Positions 28,503-39,490 of a stretch of DNA of 44,363 nt are shown in pieces (the stretch's first letter is position 1; each line of letters starts with the position of its first letter). The position numbers and the translations under genes are program-made. This DNA comes from Burkholderiales bacterium. Lineage in GTDB: Bacteria > Pseudomonadota > Gammaproteobacteria > Burkholderiales > Burkholderiaceae_C. Under the pieces are notes generated by a model that was given only the letters and a program-made list of their open reading frames with translations, made no database searches and was not told the origin of the DNA. The stretch lies in the NCBI GenBank assembly GCA_019509985.1, contig JAEKLF010000064.1:1-44363 (forward strand), written 5' to 3'.

Positions 28503-30155
28503 ATGCTTGCCTGGCCCGGCTGGACGCGCCGCATCAACGAGTACTTCCCGCTGCGCTACATGACATGGATGCTGTGCGGCGTGCTCGCGCTTTTCTTCGC
28601 CATCGGCTGGATGGGCGGACTGACCGACGGCGCGCTGGTGCTGGTCTTCCTGGCGCTGACACTGCTGGGCCTGCGCGACGTGCGCCAGCAGCGCCACTCC
28701 ATCCTGCGCAACTACCCGGTCATCGGCCATCTGCGCTTCCTGCTGGAGTTCATCCGTCCGGAGATCCGCCAGTACTTCCTGGAGGGCGACAACGACGCTG
28801 CGCCGTTCTCTCGCGCGCAGCGCTCGATCGTCTACCAGCGCGCCAAGGGCGACCCCGACCAGCGACCCTTCGGCACCCAGCTCGACGTGGGCGCGCGCGG
28901 CTACGAGTGGATCAACCATTCGCTGGCGCCGACGCACCTGACCAGCCACGACTTCCGCATCACCATCGGCGCCGGCCGGCCGCAGCCCTATTCGGCCAGC
29001 GTCTTCAACATCTCGGCGATGAGCTTCGGCGCCTTGAGCGCCAACGCCATCCTGGCGTTGAACAGGGGCGCCAAGCTGGGCGGCTTCGCGCACGACACCG
29101 GCGAGGGCTCCATCAGCGTGCACCACCGCGCCAATGGCGGCGACCTGATCTGGGAGATCGGCTCGGGTTATTTCGGCTGCCGCAACGAGGACGGCGGCTT
29201 CAGCGCCGAGCGCTTCCAGGCCAGCGCCATCGACCCGCAGGTCAAGATGATCGAGCTCAAGCTCAGCCAGGGCGCCAAGCCGGGTCATGGCGGCGTGCTG
29301 CCCGGGCCGAAGGTGACCGAGGAGATCGCCGCCGCGCGTGGCGTGCCCGTCGGCCAGGCCTGCATCTCGCCGGCGCGGCACAGCGCGTTTTCCACGCCCG
29401 TCGAGATGATGCAGTTCATCGACCGGCTGCGTAACCTGTCTGGTGGCAAGCCCACGGGCTTCAAGCTCTGCATCGGCCATCCCTGGGAATGGTTCGCGCT
29501 GTGCAAGGCCATGCTGGAGACCGGCATCACGCCGGACTTCATCGTCGTCGACGGCGCCGAGGGCGGCACCGGCGCGGCGCCGCTGGAGTTCACGAACTAC
29601 GTCGGCGCGCCGCTGCAGGAGGGGCTGCTGCTGGTGCACAACACCCTGGTCGGCCTGAACCTGCGCGACAAGATCAAGATCGGCTGCGCCGGCAAGGTCA
29701 CGACGGCCTTCGACATCGTGCGCCTGATGGCCCTGGGCGCCGACTGGTGCAACGCCGCGCGCGGCTTCATGTTCGCGCTCGGCTGCATCCAGGCCCAGGC
29801 CTGCCACACCGGCCACTGCCCCACCGGCGTGACGACCCAGGACGCGCTGCGCCAGCGTGCCATCAACGTGCCCGACAAGGCCACGCGCGTCGCCAACTTC
29901 CACCAGAACACGCTGAAGGCGCTGAAGGAACTCGTCGAGGCGGCGGGCCTGTGCCATCCGCAGGAGATCACGGCCCAGCACATCGTGCACCGGCTGGACA
30001 AGCACGAGGTCAGGCTGCTGGCCAACCTGCTGCCTTTCGTCGAGCCCGGCTGCGTGCTGCGCGGCGACATGCCGCACAACACCTTCAGGATCTACTGGCC
30101 GCTGGCCAGCGCGCACAGCTTCACGCCACAGGGACCCATCGAGCGGGTCGCCTGA
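28503..30155 (+). CDS. FMN-binding glutamate synthase family protein
   Basis: This encodes 550 residues. Two membrane helices at the N-terminus (about 20-37 and 41-58) are followed by a GltS-type FMN (beta/alpha)8 domain: FNISAMSFGALS, GEGSISVHHR, GAKPGHGGVLPG, DGAEGGTGAAP and the 3Fe-4S cysteines in ALGCIQAQACHTGHCPTGV. It is a stand-alone synthase domain without the glutaminase half, so it is not a classical GltB. Such membrane-bound forms are widespread, but their true substrate is unclear. AAGGA lies eight bases before the ATG. It is divergent from sppA across 86 bp. Confidence 0.92.
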   Translation: MLAWPGWTRRINEYFPLRYMTWMLCGVLALFFAIGWMGGLTDGALVLVFLALTLLGLRDVRQQRHSILRNYPVIGHLRFLLEFIRPEIRQYFLEGDNDAAPFSRAQRSIVYQRAKGDPDQRPFGTQLDVGARGYEWINHSLAPTHLTSHDFRITIGAGRPQPYSASVFNISAMSFGALSANAILALNRGAKLGGFAHDTGEGSISVHHRANGGDLIWEIGSGYFGCRNEDGGFSAERFQASAIDPQVKMIELKLSQGAKPGHGGVLPGPKVTEEIAAARGVPVGQACISPARHSAFSTPVEMMQFIDRLRNLSGGKPTGFKLCIGHPWEWFALCKAMLETGITPDFIVVDGAEGGTGAAPLEFTNYVGAPLQEGLLLVHNTLVGLNLRDKIKIGCAGKVTTAFDIVRLMALGADWCNAARGFMFALGCIQAQACHTGHCPTGVTTQDALRQRAINVPDKATRVANFHQNTLKALKELVEAAGLCHPQEITAQHIVHRLDKHEVRLLANLLPFVEPGCVLRGDMPHNTFRIYWPLASAHSFTPQGPIERVA

Positions 30156-30255
30156 CCCGGGGTTGCGGGCCGCCCGTACGCGGGGGGTGGCGACTTCAAG
30201 TTAGGGGTTTGCGGGGGCAAAACGCGCACAATCGCAACGGTTACATCCGCTGCAC

Positions 30256-30903
30256 ATGCCTACCGTCTACCTTCTTCGCCTCAGCGAGCCCACGCTGCAA
30301 CGCACGCGCTCGCTGCTTCTGCAGGCCGGTGGCGTGGAGCTGGCAGGCAGCTCCGAAAACCTGACCGACGCGCTGGAAGAGATCGCCGCGCGGGCGCCCG
30401 ACATCGTCGCCAGCGACCTGCGCCTGGTGGACAGCCACGCGATGCGCGTTGCCCACGAACTGGGTCGTCTGGCCGTGCGCCCGCAGCTGCTGCTGCTGAC
30501 ACCGACGGCCGACGACCTGCAGCTGTTCGCGGCCCTGAGCGCCGGCGCCAATGCCTATCACGTCGACAACGGCAGTGGCACCGGCCTCGTCGATGCACTC
30601 ATGCGCCTGCACGAACGCCGCGCCATGCTCAGCCCCCAGCTGGCCCGCCAGGCCATGGCCGCCTTCGGCATCGACCGCAGCCCCATCGTCACGGCCCGCC
30701 AGGCGTCGGCTGCGCTGGACGCCACGCCCGCCGGTCGCCAGATCGACCAGGCCAGCCGCCATCTGCTGACGCTGCTGGCGCAGGGGCTGCTGCTGGCGGA
30801 GATCGCGACGCTGTGGAAGCTGGAAGCCGCCGAGATCGAGCGGCGCATCTGGCGCCTCGTGCGCCTGCTGCACGTGCGGTCGAGGGAATTCCTGATCGCC
30901 TGA
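30256..30903 (+). CDS. Degenerate NarL-type response regulator
   Basis: This encodes 215 residues. A receiver-like N-terminal half (about 1-125) keeps the phospho-Asp position in VASDLRLVD, but the acidic pair near the start is absent (VYLLRLSEP) and the conserved Lys region (AYHVDNG) is altered. The C-terminal half has a helix-turn-helix shape (LLTLLAQGLLLAEIATLWKLEAAEIERRIWRLVRLL) without the usual LTxRExEVL start. It may act without phosphorylation as a DNA- or protein-binding switch. No sensor kinase is adjacent. Its TGA stop is directly followed by TCA, the complement of the convergent GST stop. Confidence 0.7.
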   Translation: MPTVYLLRLSEPTLQRTRSLLLQAGGVELAGSSENLTDALEEIAARAPDIVASDLRLVDSHAMRVAHELGRLAVRPQLLLLTPTADDLQLFAALSAGANAYHVDNGSGTGLVDALMRLHERRAMLSPQLARQAMAAFGIDRSPIVTARQASAALDATPAGRQIDQASRHLLTLLAQGLLLAEIATLWKLEAAEIERRIWRLVRLLHVRSREFLIA

Positions 30904-31527
30904 TCAGGCCGGCACGGAGTCGATGAAGCTCTGGCGCTGCGAGAGCTTGTCCATATGACGCGCCAGGTTCGGGTGCGTCTCGCGCCAGTTGATCTCCGGG
31001 AAGCGGAACTCCAGCCAGCCCAGGGCGCAGCCCAGCGAGATGTCGGCCAGCGAGAAATGGTTGCCCGAGCACCAGGCCTTCTCGCCCAGCCCCGTGCTCA
31101 TCGCCGCCAGCGCGGCGTTGACCTTGCCCAGATGGCGGGCGATCCAGGCGGGGCTGCGCTGCTCCGGCGTGCGGTGAGCCCAGGTGCGCTCCAGGCGCAC
31201 GAGGATGCCGGCGTCGACGATGCCGTCGGCCAGCGCCTCCCAGGTGCGCACCTCGCAGCGCTCGCGGCCGCGCTCCGGGATGAGCTTGCCCACGGGCGAC
31301 AGCGTGTCCACGTACTCGACGATGACGCGTGAGTCGAACACGGCGCCGGTGATGGAGTCCTGGCCTTCCATGACGAGGCAGGGTACCTTGCCCAGCGGAT
31401 TCATCTTCAGGATCGCGTCGCTGCCCCAGACGTCCTCCAGCACCAGCTGGTAATCGAGCTTCTTCTCGGCCATCACGATGCGCACCTTGCGCACGTAAGG
31501 GCTGGCGAGAGATCCGATCAACTTCAT
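30904..31527 (-). CDS. Glutathione S-transferase family protein (YfcF/YibF-like)
   Basis: This encodes 207 residues. The N-terminal thioredoxin-like domain begins MKLIGSLASPYVRKVRIVMAEKKL, with Ser in SLASPYVRKV at the catalytic position, and continues with NPLGKVPCLV and DSRVIVEYVD. The C-terminal helical domain includes FSLADISLGCALGWLEFRF. The wording resembles the YibF group of proteobacterial GSTs. The ATG at 31527 is chosen by family start; an ATG at 31536 is an alternative. It is adjacent to, but not overlapping, the convergent response-regulator gene. Confidence 0.92.
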   Translation of the reverse strand: MKLIGSLASPYVRKVRIVMAEKKLDYQLVLEDVWGSDAILKMNPLGKVPCLVMEGQDSITGAVFDSRVIVEYVDTLSPVGKLIPERGRERCEVRTWEALADGIVDAGILVRLERTWAHRTPEQRSPAWIARHLGKVNAALAAMSTGLGEKAWCSGNHFSLADISLGCALGWLEFRFPEINWRETHPNLARHMDKLSQRQSFIDSVPA

Positions 31528-31724
31528 GGCGGTCATAGGGCAAATACGGGGGTCACAAGTCGAAACGATTCTAGCCAGCGCCCCATGTCGGACCGGCTGT
31601 GAAAAAGGCCTGTCGGCTGGGGCCGACAGCCACCGCACACGGGGGTTGTCAGTTCAGCCCGGCACCGCCAGAGTGCTGCCCGGCCCACTGCAGTAGACGG
31701 TGGCCGTCATCCAGGGAGAGCTCC

Positions 31725-32930
31725 ATGATCGACGTTGATGCCGCCAGTGCCGCGGCTCCCGCACCGCTGCCGCCCGAGCCGCGTGTCCTCGAAATCCGCT
31801 TCACGGGTTCCGGCAGCGAGTACTTCCGCATCTGGGCGGTCAACCTGCTGCTCATCCTCGTCACGGTGGGCCTGTACCTGCCCTTCGCCAAGGCGCGGCG
31901 CATCCGCTACTTCTATGCCAACACGCTGGTCGACGGCCAGGCGCTGAGTTTTCATGGCGACCCGTGGAAGATGTTTCGCGGCTTCGTGCTGCTGGTCGTG
32001 CTGATGGGGGCATACAGCGGCGCGGGGCGCGTGTCCGCCACGGCTGCGCTCGTCGCATTCATCATCCTGTGTGCCGTCTGGCCGGCGCTGTGGCGGGCCT
32101 CGATGCAATTCCGCCTGGGCAATACCAGCTGGCGCGGCCTGCGCATGCGTTTCGAGGGATCGCTGAAGGACGCCTACCTCGCTTGCGCCCCTCTGTACCT
32201 GCCGACCATCGTCTTTGTCGCGTGGTCTCGCCTGATGATGCCGCACGTCACCGGCGATGCAGCTGCCGATCGGGCCGCAGTGGCGGCATACGCCTCCTTC
32301 TCCCTGTTCGCGATGGGCACGCTGGCACTGCTGTCGCCGTTGTCCTTCGCGCTGTTCAAGCGCTATCAGCACAACGGCTATCGCATTGCCGGCCAGCAGG
32401 CGCGCATTGACCTCGGCATTGGCCGTGTCTACCTGCTGGGCCTCAAGACGCTTGGCGTGGCCATCGGCAGCGCGCTGCTGGCGATGCTGGTGTTTGGCCT
32501 GCTGGGCTTTGGCTTGATGGCTGCGACGGGCCTACAGGCCGATCGAACATCGCCATTGGCCCAGGCGGGTTTCCTTGTCATCGTCCTGCTGGCCTATCTG
32601 CTGGTGTTCTCCATCGTGATGCCCTACGGCGCTGCCCGCATGCAGAACCTGGCCTGGAGCCGCACGCGCAGCGAAGCGCTGGCATTCCGCAGCGAGCTGC
32701 GCTTCTTCGCGCTTGCGGGCCTGACGATGAAGAACTGGCTGCTGACGGCGCTGACGCTGGGCCTGTATCGACCCTTCGCCGCCGTGGCCACCGCGCGATT
32801 GCGTCTTGAGGCCGTGCAGATTGAAAGCCGGGAAGACCCGGCCGACTGGGTCGCCGCGGGCCTCGCCGGCCATGCCGATGCCACCGGCGACATCGCCGGC
32901 GATTTCTTCGGCATCGACATGGGGCTGTGA
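31725..32930 (+). CDS. DUF898 (YjgN-like) membrane protein, paralogue 1
   Basis: This encodes 401 residues of a polytopic protein with about six membrane segments. DUF898 hallmarks are LEIRFTGSGSEYFRIWAVNLLL, FAKARRIRYFYANTLVDGQALSFHGDPWKMFRGF, a repeat of the fold in the middle (FKRYQHNGYRIAGQQARI) and NWLLTALTLGLYRPFAAVATARLRLE at the end. DUF898 function is not established. GGGAGAG lies before the ATG. The last residues (GDFFGIDMGL) recur in paralogue 2. It is first in a three-gene operon with a second DUF898 protein and an M48 peptidase. Confidence 0.93.
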   Translation: MIDVDAASAAAPAPLPPEPRVLEIRFTGSGSEYFRIWAVNLLLILVTVGLYLPFAKARRIRYFYANTLVDGQALSFHGDPWKMFRGFVLLVVLMGAYSGAGRVSATAALVAFIILCAVWPALWRASMQFRLGNTSWRGLRMRFEGSLKDAYLACAPLYLPTIVFVAWSRLMMPHVTGDAAADRAAVAAYASFSLFAMGTLALLSPLSFALFKRYQHNGYRIAGQQARIDLGIGRVYLLGLKTLGVAIGSALLAMLVFGLLGFGLMAATGLQADRTSPLAQAGFLVIVLLAYLLVFSIVMPYGAARMQNLAWSRTRSEALAFRSELRFFALAGLTMKNWLLTALTLGLYRPFAAVATARLRLEAVQIESREDPADWVAAGLAGHADATGDIAGDFFGIDMGL

Positions 32931-32932
32931 GC

Positions 32933-34060
32933 ATGTACGACGCCATCGAACCCGGCTTCACCACCGCCCCGGCGGCCCCGGCAACGCGCACGCTGGACAT
33001 CCGCTTCACCGGCTCGGGCAGCGAGTACTTCCGCATCTGGATCGTCAACATGCTGCTGACGCTGGTGACGCTGGGCTTCTACCTGCCCTTCGCCAAGGCG
33101 CGCCGCATCCGCTACTTCTATGCCAACACGCTGATCGACGGCCAGGCGCTGAGCTTTCATGGTGACCCGTGGAAGATGTTCCGTGGCTTCGTGCTGCTGG
33201 TGGCGCTGTTCGCGCTGTACGGTGGCCTGAGCCGCTTCTCGCCGACGCTCGGCGGCCTGGCATTCGTGGCCCTGGTGATGTTGTGGCCGCCGCTGTGGCG
33301 AGCGGGCATGCGTTTCAGGCTGACGCACACGAGCTGGCGCGGCCTGCGCTTCGGCTTCAGCGGCAGCGTGGCCGATGCCTACAAGGCCTTCCTGCCCGCC
33401 GCCATTCCGTTGGCGCTGCTGGTGGCGACGCCTCCGGATACCGGTGCGGCTCTGGCCTTTGTAGCGGGCCTTGCGGCCATCGTCTTCAACTTCATGGTGC
33501 CGTGGACGCTGGGCCTGGCCAAGCGCTACCAGCACAACCACTACCGCTATGCCCGGGAGCAGGCGCGGACGTCGCTGCAGCCGTCGCAGGTCTATGGCCT
33601 GAGCTTTCGGGCCGGCCTCGTGGGCGGCCTTGCGGCTGTCGTGGTCGGCATCACCGCCGCCCTCGTGCTGCCCTCGGCGCGTCAGGGCGGCGGCTGGCTC
33701 GTGATGAGCTTCCTGGGACTGCTGTATTTCATGGCCTATGCCGTGGCGTCCTCGATCTTCACGGCCGGCTTGCAGAACATGGCCTGGTCGCGCACTGCGA
33801 GCGACAACATCCGCTTCAAGAGCGATCTGAATACCATGGATCTCACGAAGCTGACGCTGATGAACTGGCTGCTGACGGCGGTCACGCTGAGCCTGTACCG
33901 CCCGTTCGCCGCCGTCGCGACGGCGCGCCTGCGCCTGCAAGCCGTGACAGTGCTGACCACGGCCGACATCGACAGCTGGGCCGGCGACGAGACCGCCCGC
34001 AACGCCGACGCCGCGGGCGACTTCGCCGGCGACTTCTTCGGCATCGACCTCGGCCTGTGA
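32933..34060 (+). CDS. DUF898 (YjgN-like) membrane protein, paralogue 2
   Basis: This encodes 375 residues. It has the same order of blocks as paralogue 1 (LDIRFTGSGSEYFRIWIVNMLL, FAKARRIRYFYANTLIDGQA, MFRGFVLLV, FKSDLN...NWLLTAVTLSLYRPFAAVATARLRLQ, GDFFGIDLGL), so the pair arose by tandem duplication. The middle part differs most and is shorter here. The ATG at 32933 starts two bases after the previous stop; an in-frame GTG at 32927 overlapping the previous stop by four bases is equally possible. It is translationally coupled with paralogue 1 and with the M48 gene. Confidence 0.92.
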   Translation: MYDAIEPGFTTAPAAPATRTLDIRFTGSGSEYFRIWIVNMLLTLVTLGFYLPFAKARRIRYFYANTLIDGQALSFHGDPWKMFRGFVLLVALFALYGGLSRFSPTLGGLAFVALVMLWPPLWRAGMRFRLTHTSWRGLRFGFSGSVADAYKAFLPAAIPLALLVATPPDTGAALAFVAGLAAIVFNFMVPWTLGLAKRYQHNHYRYAREQARTSLQPSQVYGLSFRAGLVGGLAAVVVGITAALVLPSARQGGGWLVMSFLGLLYFMAYAVASSIFTAGLQNMAWSRTASDNIRFKSDLNTMDLTKLTLMNWLLTAVTLSLYRPFAAVATARLRLQAVTVLTTADIDSWAGDETARNADAAGDFAGDFFGIDLGL

Positions 34061-35085
34061 TGGACGCAGCGCCGCGCCTCACGGCGGACTGGTTCGACGG
34101 CCACAGCGCCCGCGCGCGACCGGTCCAGGCCTGGATCGACGGCGGCAGGCTGCACTTCGGCGATCAGAGCGCGCCGCTGGCGGGCGTGACCTGGCCCGAG
34201 CGCCAGCGCCATGGCCAGCGCCAGATCCTGCTGCCCGGTGGCGGCCTGTTGAGCTTTGCCGACGCGGCAGCCTTCGATAGCTGGGCCCGCGCCTCGGGCC
34301 GTGGCGACAGCGCCGTCGTGCAGTGGCAGCAGAGCTGGCGGCTGGCGCTGCTATCGCTGGTGCTGCTGGTCGCCGGCCTGGCCGCCGGCTGGCGCTGGGG
34401 CCTGCCCTGGGCGGTGGACAGGGCGGTCGACGTGCTGCCGCTGTCCGCCGAGCACACCCTCGGCGAGCATTTGCTCGGAGGCCTGGACGGCGAATGGCTC
34501 AAGCCCAGCCGGCTCAGCGCGGCCGAGCAGCAGGCCTGGCAGCAGCGCTGGGCCGCGGCCATTGCGCGCGCCCGGGCCGACGGCGGTCCCGCGGTGCCCG
34601 AGCGCTTCGAGATCCACTTTCGCGACGGCGGCAAGGCGCTCGGACCGAATGCCTTTGCACTGCCGGGCGGCGACATCGTCGTCACCGACGCCTTGCTGGA
34701 GTTGCTCGCCGACGAGCCCGACGCGGTGACGACGGTGCTGGCCCATGAGCTGGGCCATGTGCAGCACCGCCACGGCCTGCGGCTGATGCTGCGGGCCGGC
34801 GCGGTCAGCGTCGTGGCCTCGGTCATCGTCGGCGACTTCTCGACGCTGCTGGCGGCCGCGCCGGCCGTGCTGGCCGGCAACGCCTACTCACGCGACAACG
34901 AGCGCGAGGCGGACGTCTACGGCCGCGCGCTGGCCCGTGCGGGCGGCGCGGACACGTCGCGCATGGCGGTCTTCTTCGAGCGCCTGGCCAAGCGGCATGC
35001 GAACGTCGACAACAACCCGATGGCCATCGCGATTTCGACGCATCCGGCCGACGAAGAGCGCGTGAGGTTCTTCAGCGAGCGCTGA
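34060..35085 (+). CDS. M48 family zinc metallopeptidase with DUF7092 N-terminus
   Basis: This encodes 341 residues. The N-terminal DUF7092-like segment (about 1-85; ADWFDGHSARARPVQAWIDGG) is followed by a membrane helix (about 93-113; RLALLSLVLLVAGLAAGW) and the M48 domain with HELGHVQHRHG. Zinc ligands are His229 and His233, catalytic Glu230, and the third ligand Glu283 in NEREADVYG. Its ATG overlaps the preceding stop by one base. The likely orientation places the protease in the periplasm, where it may act on envelope proteins together with the DUF898 proteins; that pairing is inferred from the operon. Confidence 0.95.
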   Translation: MDAAPRLTADWFDGHSARARPVQAWIDGGRLHFGDQSAPLAGVTWPERQRHGQRQILLPGGGLLSFADAAAFDSWARASGRGDSAVVQWQQSWRLALLSLVLLVAGLAAGWRWGLPWAVDRAVDVLPLSAEHTLGEHLLGGLDGEWLKPSRLSAAEQQAWQQRWAAAIARARADGGPAVPERFEIHFRDGGKALGPNAFALPGGDIVVTDALLELLADEPDAVTTVLAHELGHVQHRHGLRLMLRAGAVSVVASVIVGDFSTLLAAAPAVLAGNAYSRDNEREADVYGRALARAGGADTSRMAVFFERLAKRHANVDNNPMAIAISTHPADEERVRFFSER

Positions 35086-35092
35086 AACCTAG

Positions 35093-36502
<1,410 letters not shown>

Positions 36503-36504
36503 TG

Positions 36505-36679
36505 GCTTTGCGGGACAGACCGATCGAGCGTAGCGAGTAGCTCTGTCCCCAACTGACTAGAAAAGCTTTGCGGGACAGACCGATCGAGCGTAGCGAGTAG
36601 CTCTGTCCCCAACTGACTAGAAAAGCTTTGCGGGACAGACCGATCGAGCGTAGCGAGTAGCTCTGTCCCCAACTGACTA
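36505..36679. repeat. Three perfect 60-bp tandem repeats with internal hairpin (type II family)
   Basis: Units begin at 36505, 36565 and 36625 and are identical over 55 bases; the five-base spacer is also the same in the two junctions. Each unit carries arms GGGACAGA and TCTGTCCC around a core CGATCGAGCGTAGCGAGTAG. The last copy ends in the GNAT stop codon. The block lies between convergent purB and GNAT and could serve as stacked terminators. The core matches the single copy in coxS. Confidence 0.92.
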
Positions 36680-37186
36680 CAGAACGAGCTTGAACACTCT
36701 CGAGGGCTCGTTGTAGCCATCGAGTTGCTCGCGGGCCTGCTCGGCAAAGCCCAGTTTGCCCAGCAGGGCCACGCTGGGCTGGTTGTCGATGGCCGTGATG
36801 GCCATCAGCGTCGACCAGCCCAGCACGGCCTTGGCATGCGCCACGCAGCCGCGCGCCGCCTCCAGCGCGTAGCCGCGGCCTTCGTGCTCGGCCAGCAGCG
36901 CGTAGCCGAGGTCCGGCTCGGACAGGGCCGGGCGCTTGAACAGGCCGCACATGCCCACGAGGTCGCCGTCCGCGCGCCGCTGCACGGCCCAGAAGCCGTG
37001 ACCGAGCTCCCGGTAGGCCTTGAAGAGCCGGCCCTCGGCCCAGGCCAGCGCGTCGTCCAGCGTGCGCACGCCGGGGTCGTTGATGTTGCGGATCCAGCCC
37101 GGTTCGTTGACCAGGCGGAGCAGGAAGGGCGCGTCTTGCGGTGTGAATTCACGCAGCGACAGGCGTTCGGTGTCCAGGATGTGCAT
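36677..37186 (-). CDS. GNAT acetyltransferase (RimJ/RimL-like)
   Basis: This encodes 169 residues. It resembles Acetyltransf_3 enzymes: LDTERLSLREFTPQDAPFLLRLVNEPGW at the start, GYALLAEHEGRGYALEAARGCVAHA with the acetyl-CoA loop (xGRGYAxEA), and AIDNQPSVALLGKLGFAEQ. Such proteins acetylate N-terminal amines, ribosomal proteins or small amines. The ATG at 37186 is preferred over a TTG at 37198 because MHILDTERLSLR is the usual family beginning. The TAG stop lies in the last tandem repeat. Confidence 0.92.
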   Translation of the reverse strand: MHILDTERLSLREFTPQDAPFLLRLVNEPGWIRNINDPGVRTLDDALAWAEGRLFKAYRELGHGFWAVQRRADGDLVGMCGLFKRPALSEPDLGYALLAEHEGRGYALEAARGCVAHAKAVLGWSTLMAITAIDNQPSVALLGKLGFAEQAREQLDGYNEPSRVFKLVL

Positions 37187-37255
37187 GAGGCCAGACAATA
37201 ACGGGTCATGCCCAAATCCGCGCCCGCCCGCCAGACCGCCGCCTCATAGCAACTC

Positions 37256-39490
37256 ATGAGCCTCGCGCCCGACTCCAGCGACAACCCCGCGCTCAGCCAG
37301 GCCCTGCGTGAGCTGGATGTCATCCTGGCCAACGCCGGTGTCGGCATCGTTTTCGTGAAGGCGCGCACGGTGGTTCGCTGCAACCAGCGCTACGCCGAGA
37401 TCTACGGCTTCGACAGCCCCGAGGCCGCCGTCGGGCACAGCAGCGTCGAGCTCTACGAGACCGAGAAGGAGGCCCGCGGCCTGGGCGCGCGCGCCTACCC
37501 GGTGCTGGCCACCGGCGAGACTTTCCGCGGCGAGCAGATGATGCGTCGCCTCAGCGGCGAGCTGTTCTGGGCTCACCTGACCGGCCGCCTCATCAATGCG
37601 GACAACCCGGCCGACGGCTCGATCTGGATCGTGGACGACATCAGCGAGCGCAAGCTGGCCGACGCGACCCTGGTCGACCTGCACGCCGAGCAGCAGCTGA
37701 TCTTCGACCACGCCATGGTCGGCATCGTCTTCCTGCGTGGTCGCCGCGTGACGCGCTGCAACCGCGCCTTCGAGCAGCTGTTCGGCTACGAGCCCGGCGA
37801 GCTCGACGGCCAATATTCGCGCGCCTGGTACCTCAGCGACGAGGACTGGAAGGCCGCCGGCGACCTCTGCTACGAGCCGCTGTCGCGCGGCGACTCCTTT
37901 CACGCCGAGATGCTGCTCGGCCGCAAGGACGGCACCTCCATCTACTGCGAAGTGCGCAGCAAGGCCATCGACCGCAGCGACCTGTCGCGCGGCTCCATCT
38001 GGATCACGCAGGACATCACGGCCCGCAAGCTGGCCGAGATGGAACTCGTGCAGGCCAAGGCGCAACTGGAGGCGCTGGTGGAGCAGCGCACCCAGCAGCT
38101 CAGCCAGACCGTCGCGGCCCTGGAGCTCAAGATCGCCGAGCAGCAGGCCACGGAAGCCCGCGCCGAACGCCTGGCCCTGTTCGACGGCCTGACCGGCCTG
38201 CCGAACCGTCACCTGCTCGCCGACCGCGCCAGCCAGGCCATCGACATCGCCCGCCGCAGCGACGAGCCGCTGGCCGTGCTCTTCCTGGACCTGGACCACT
38301 TCAAGAACGTCAACGACACCCTCGGCCACCGCATCGGCGACAGCCTGCTGGCCCAGCTTGCCGGGCGACTGCGCGCCGCCGTGCGCGAGCAGGACACCGT
38401 GGCCCGCATGGGCGGCGACGAGTTCGTCCTCGTGCTGCCGCTGACCGACATCGCCGGCGCCGCCCACCTGGCCACCAAGCTGATGGCCCTGGCCAGTGCG
38501 CCGTTCCAGGTCGAGCAGCAGGAGCTGACCGTCACGCCGTCCATGGGCATCGCGATGTTCCCGACCGACGGCGATGATTTCGAGACGCTGTGCCGCTGCG
38601 CCGACGCGGCCATGTACCGCGCCAAGCGCGATGGCCGCAACGCCTACCGCTTCTTCACGAGCGAGATGCAGGCCCAGTCGGCGCGCGCGCTGCAGCTCGA
38701 GAACGCGCTGCGCCGCGCGCTGGAGCGCAACCAGCTCAGCCTGCACTACCAGCCCCAGCTCGCGCTGGAGGCCGACGGCACGGCCCGCATCGTCGGTGCC
38801 GAAGCGCTGTTGCGCTGGCAGCACCCGGAGCTGGGCTGGATCTCGCCGGCCGAGTTCATCCCCATCGCCGAAGCCACCAGCCTCATCCTGCCCATCGGCG
38901 AGTGGGTGCTCGGCGAGGCGCTCTCCCAGCTGCGCCGCTGGGACGACGCCGGCCTGCCGGAGCTGTCCATGGCCGTGAACCTGTCGGCCGTGCAGTTCCG
39001 CCATGCCAACCTGCCCGAACTCGTCGGGCGCGTGCTCGCCGAGGTCGACATGCCGGCCGAACGCCTGGAGCTGGAGCTGACCGAGGGCGCGGCGATGGAC
39101 GACCCGGCCGTCGCCATCACCGTCATGAACGAGCTGCACGCGCGCGGCGTGCGACTGTCCATCGACGACTTCGGCACCGGCTATTCGTCGCTCAGCTACC
39201 TGAAGAAATTCCGCGTCAGCAAGCTCAAGATCGACCAGTCCTTCGTGCGCGACCTGACCGACGACGCCGAGGACCGCGCCATCGTCGACGCCGTCATCCG
39301 CATGGCCGACGCGCTGGGCCTGGAGACGCTGGCCGAAGGCGTCGAGACCGAGGGCCAGCTCGCCTTCCTGCGCCGCCAGGGCTGCAGGGCCGTGCAGGGC
39401 TATCTGTTCTCGCGGCCGCTGCCGGCCTCGGCCTTCGTCGACTTCGTGCGCGCCCACACCCCTCCCATCTCCGCCTACGCCCTGCCATGA
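37256..39490 (+). CDS. PAS-PAS-GGDEF-EAL cyclic-di-GMP enzyme
   Basis: This encodes 744 residues and is cytosolic. Two PAS domains (about 15-135 and 140-265) are followed by a short coiled segment, a GGDEF domain (about 305-465) and an EAL domain (about 485-735). The GGDEF motif ([12 protein letters not shown]) is intact, with a product-inhibition RxxD (REQD) five residues before it. The EAL side has AEALLRW, NLS, ELTEG and DDFGTGYSS. Both synthesis and hydrolysis of cyclic di-GMP are therefore possible. The stop overlaps the pyrF start by four bases. Confidence 0.95.
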   Translation: MSLAPDSSDNPALSQALRELDVILANAGVGIVFVKARTVVRCNQRYAEIYGFDSPEAAVGHSSVELYETEKEARGLGARAYPVLATGETFRGEQMMRRLSGELFWAHLTGRLINADNPADGSIWIVDDISERKLADATLVDLHAEQQLIFDHAMVGIVFLRGRRVTRCNRAFEQLFGYEPGELDGQYSRAWYLSDEDWKAAGDLCYEPLSRGDSFHAEMLLGRKDGTSIYCEVRSKAIDRSDLSRGSIWITQDITARKLAEMELVQAKAQLEALVEQRTQQLSQTVAALELKIAEQQATEARAERLALFDGLTGLPNRHLLADRASQAIDIARRSDEPLAVLFLDLDHFKNVNDTLGHRIGDSLLAQLAGRLRAAVREQDTVARMGGDEFVLVLPLTDIAGAAHLATKLMALASAPFQVEQQELTVTPSMGIAMFPTDGDDFETLCRCADAAMYRAKRDGRNAYRFFTSEMQAQSARALQLENALRRALERNQLSLHYQPQLALEADGTARIVGAEALLRWQHPELGWISPAEFIPIAEATSLILPIGEWVLGEALSQLRRWDDAGLPELSMAVNLSAVQFRHANLPELVGRVLAEVDMPAERLELELTEGAAMDDPAVAITVMNELHARGVRLSIDDFGTGYSSLSYLKKFRVSKLKIDQSFVRDLTDDAEDRAIVDAVIRMADALGLETLAEGVETEGQLAFLRRQGCRAVQGYLFSRPLPASAFVDFVRAHTPPISAYALP

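Noticed and set aside
36505..36679. CRISPR array
   Set aside because: Units are directly adjacent with identical 5-base junctions, so there are no variable spacers. No cas genes are nearby.
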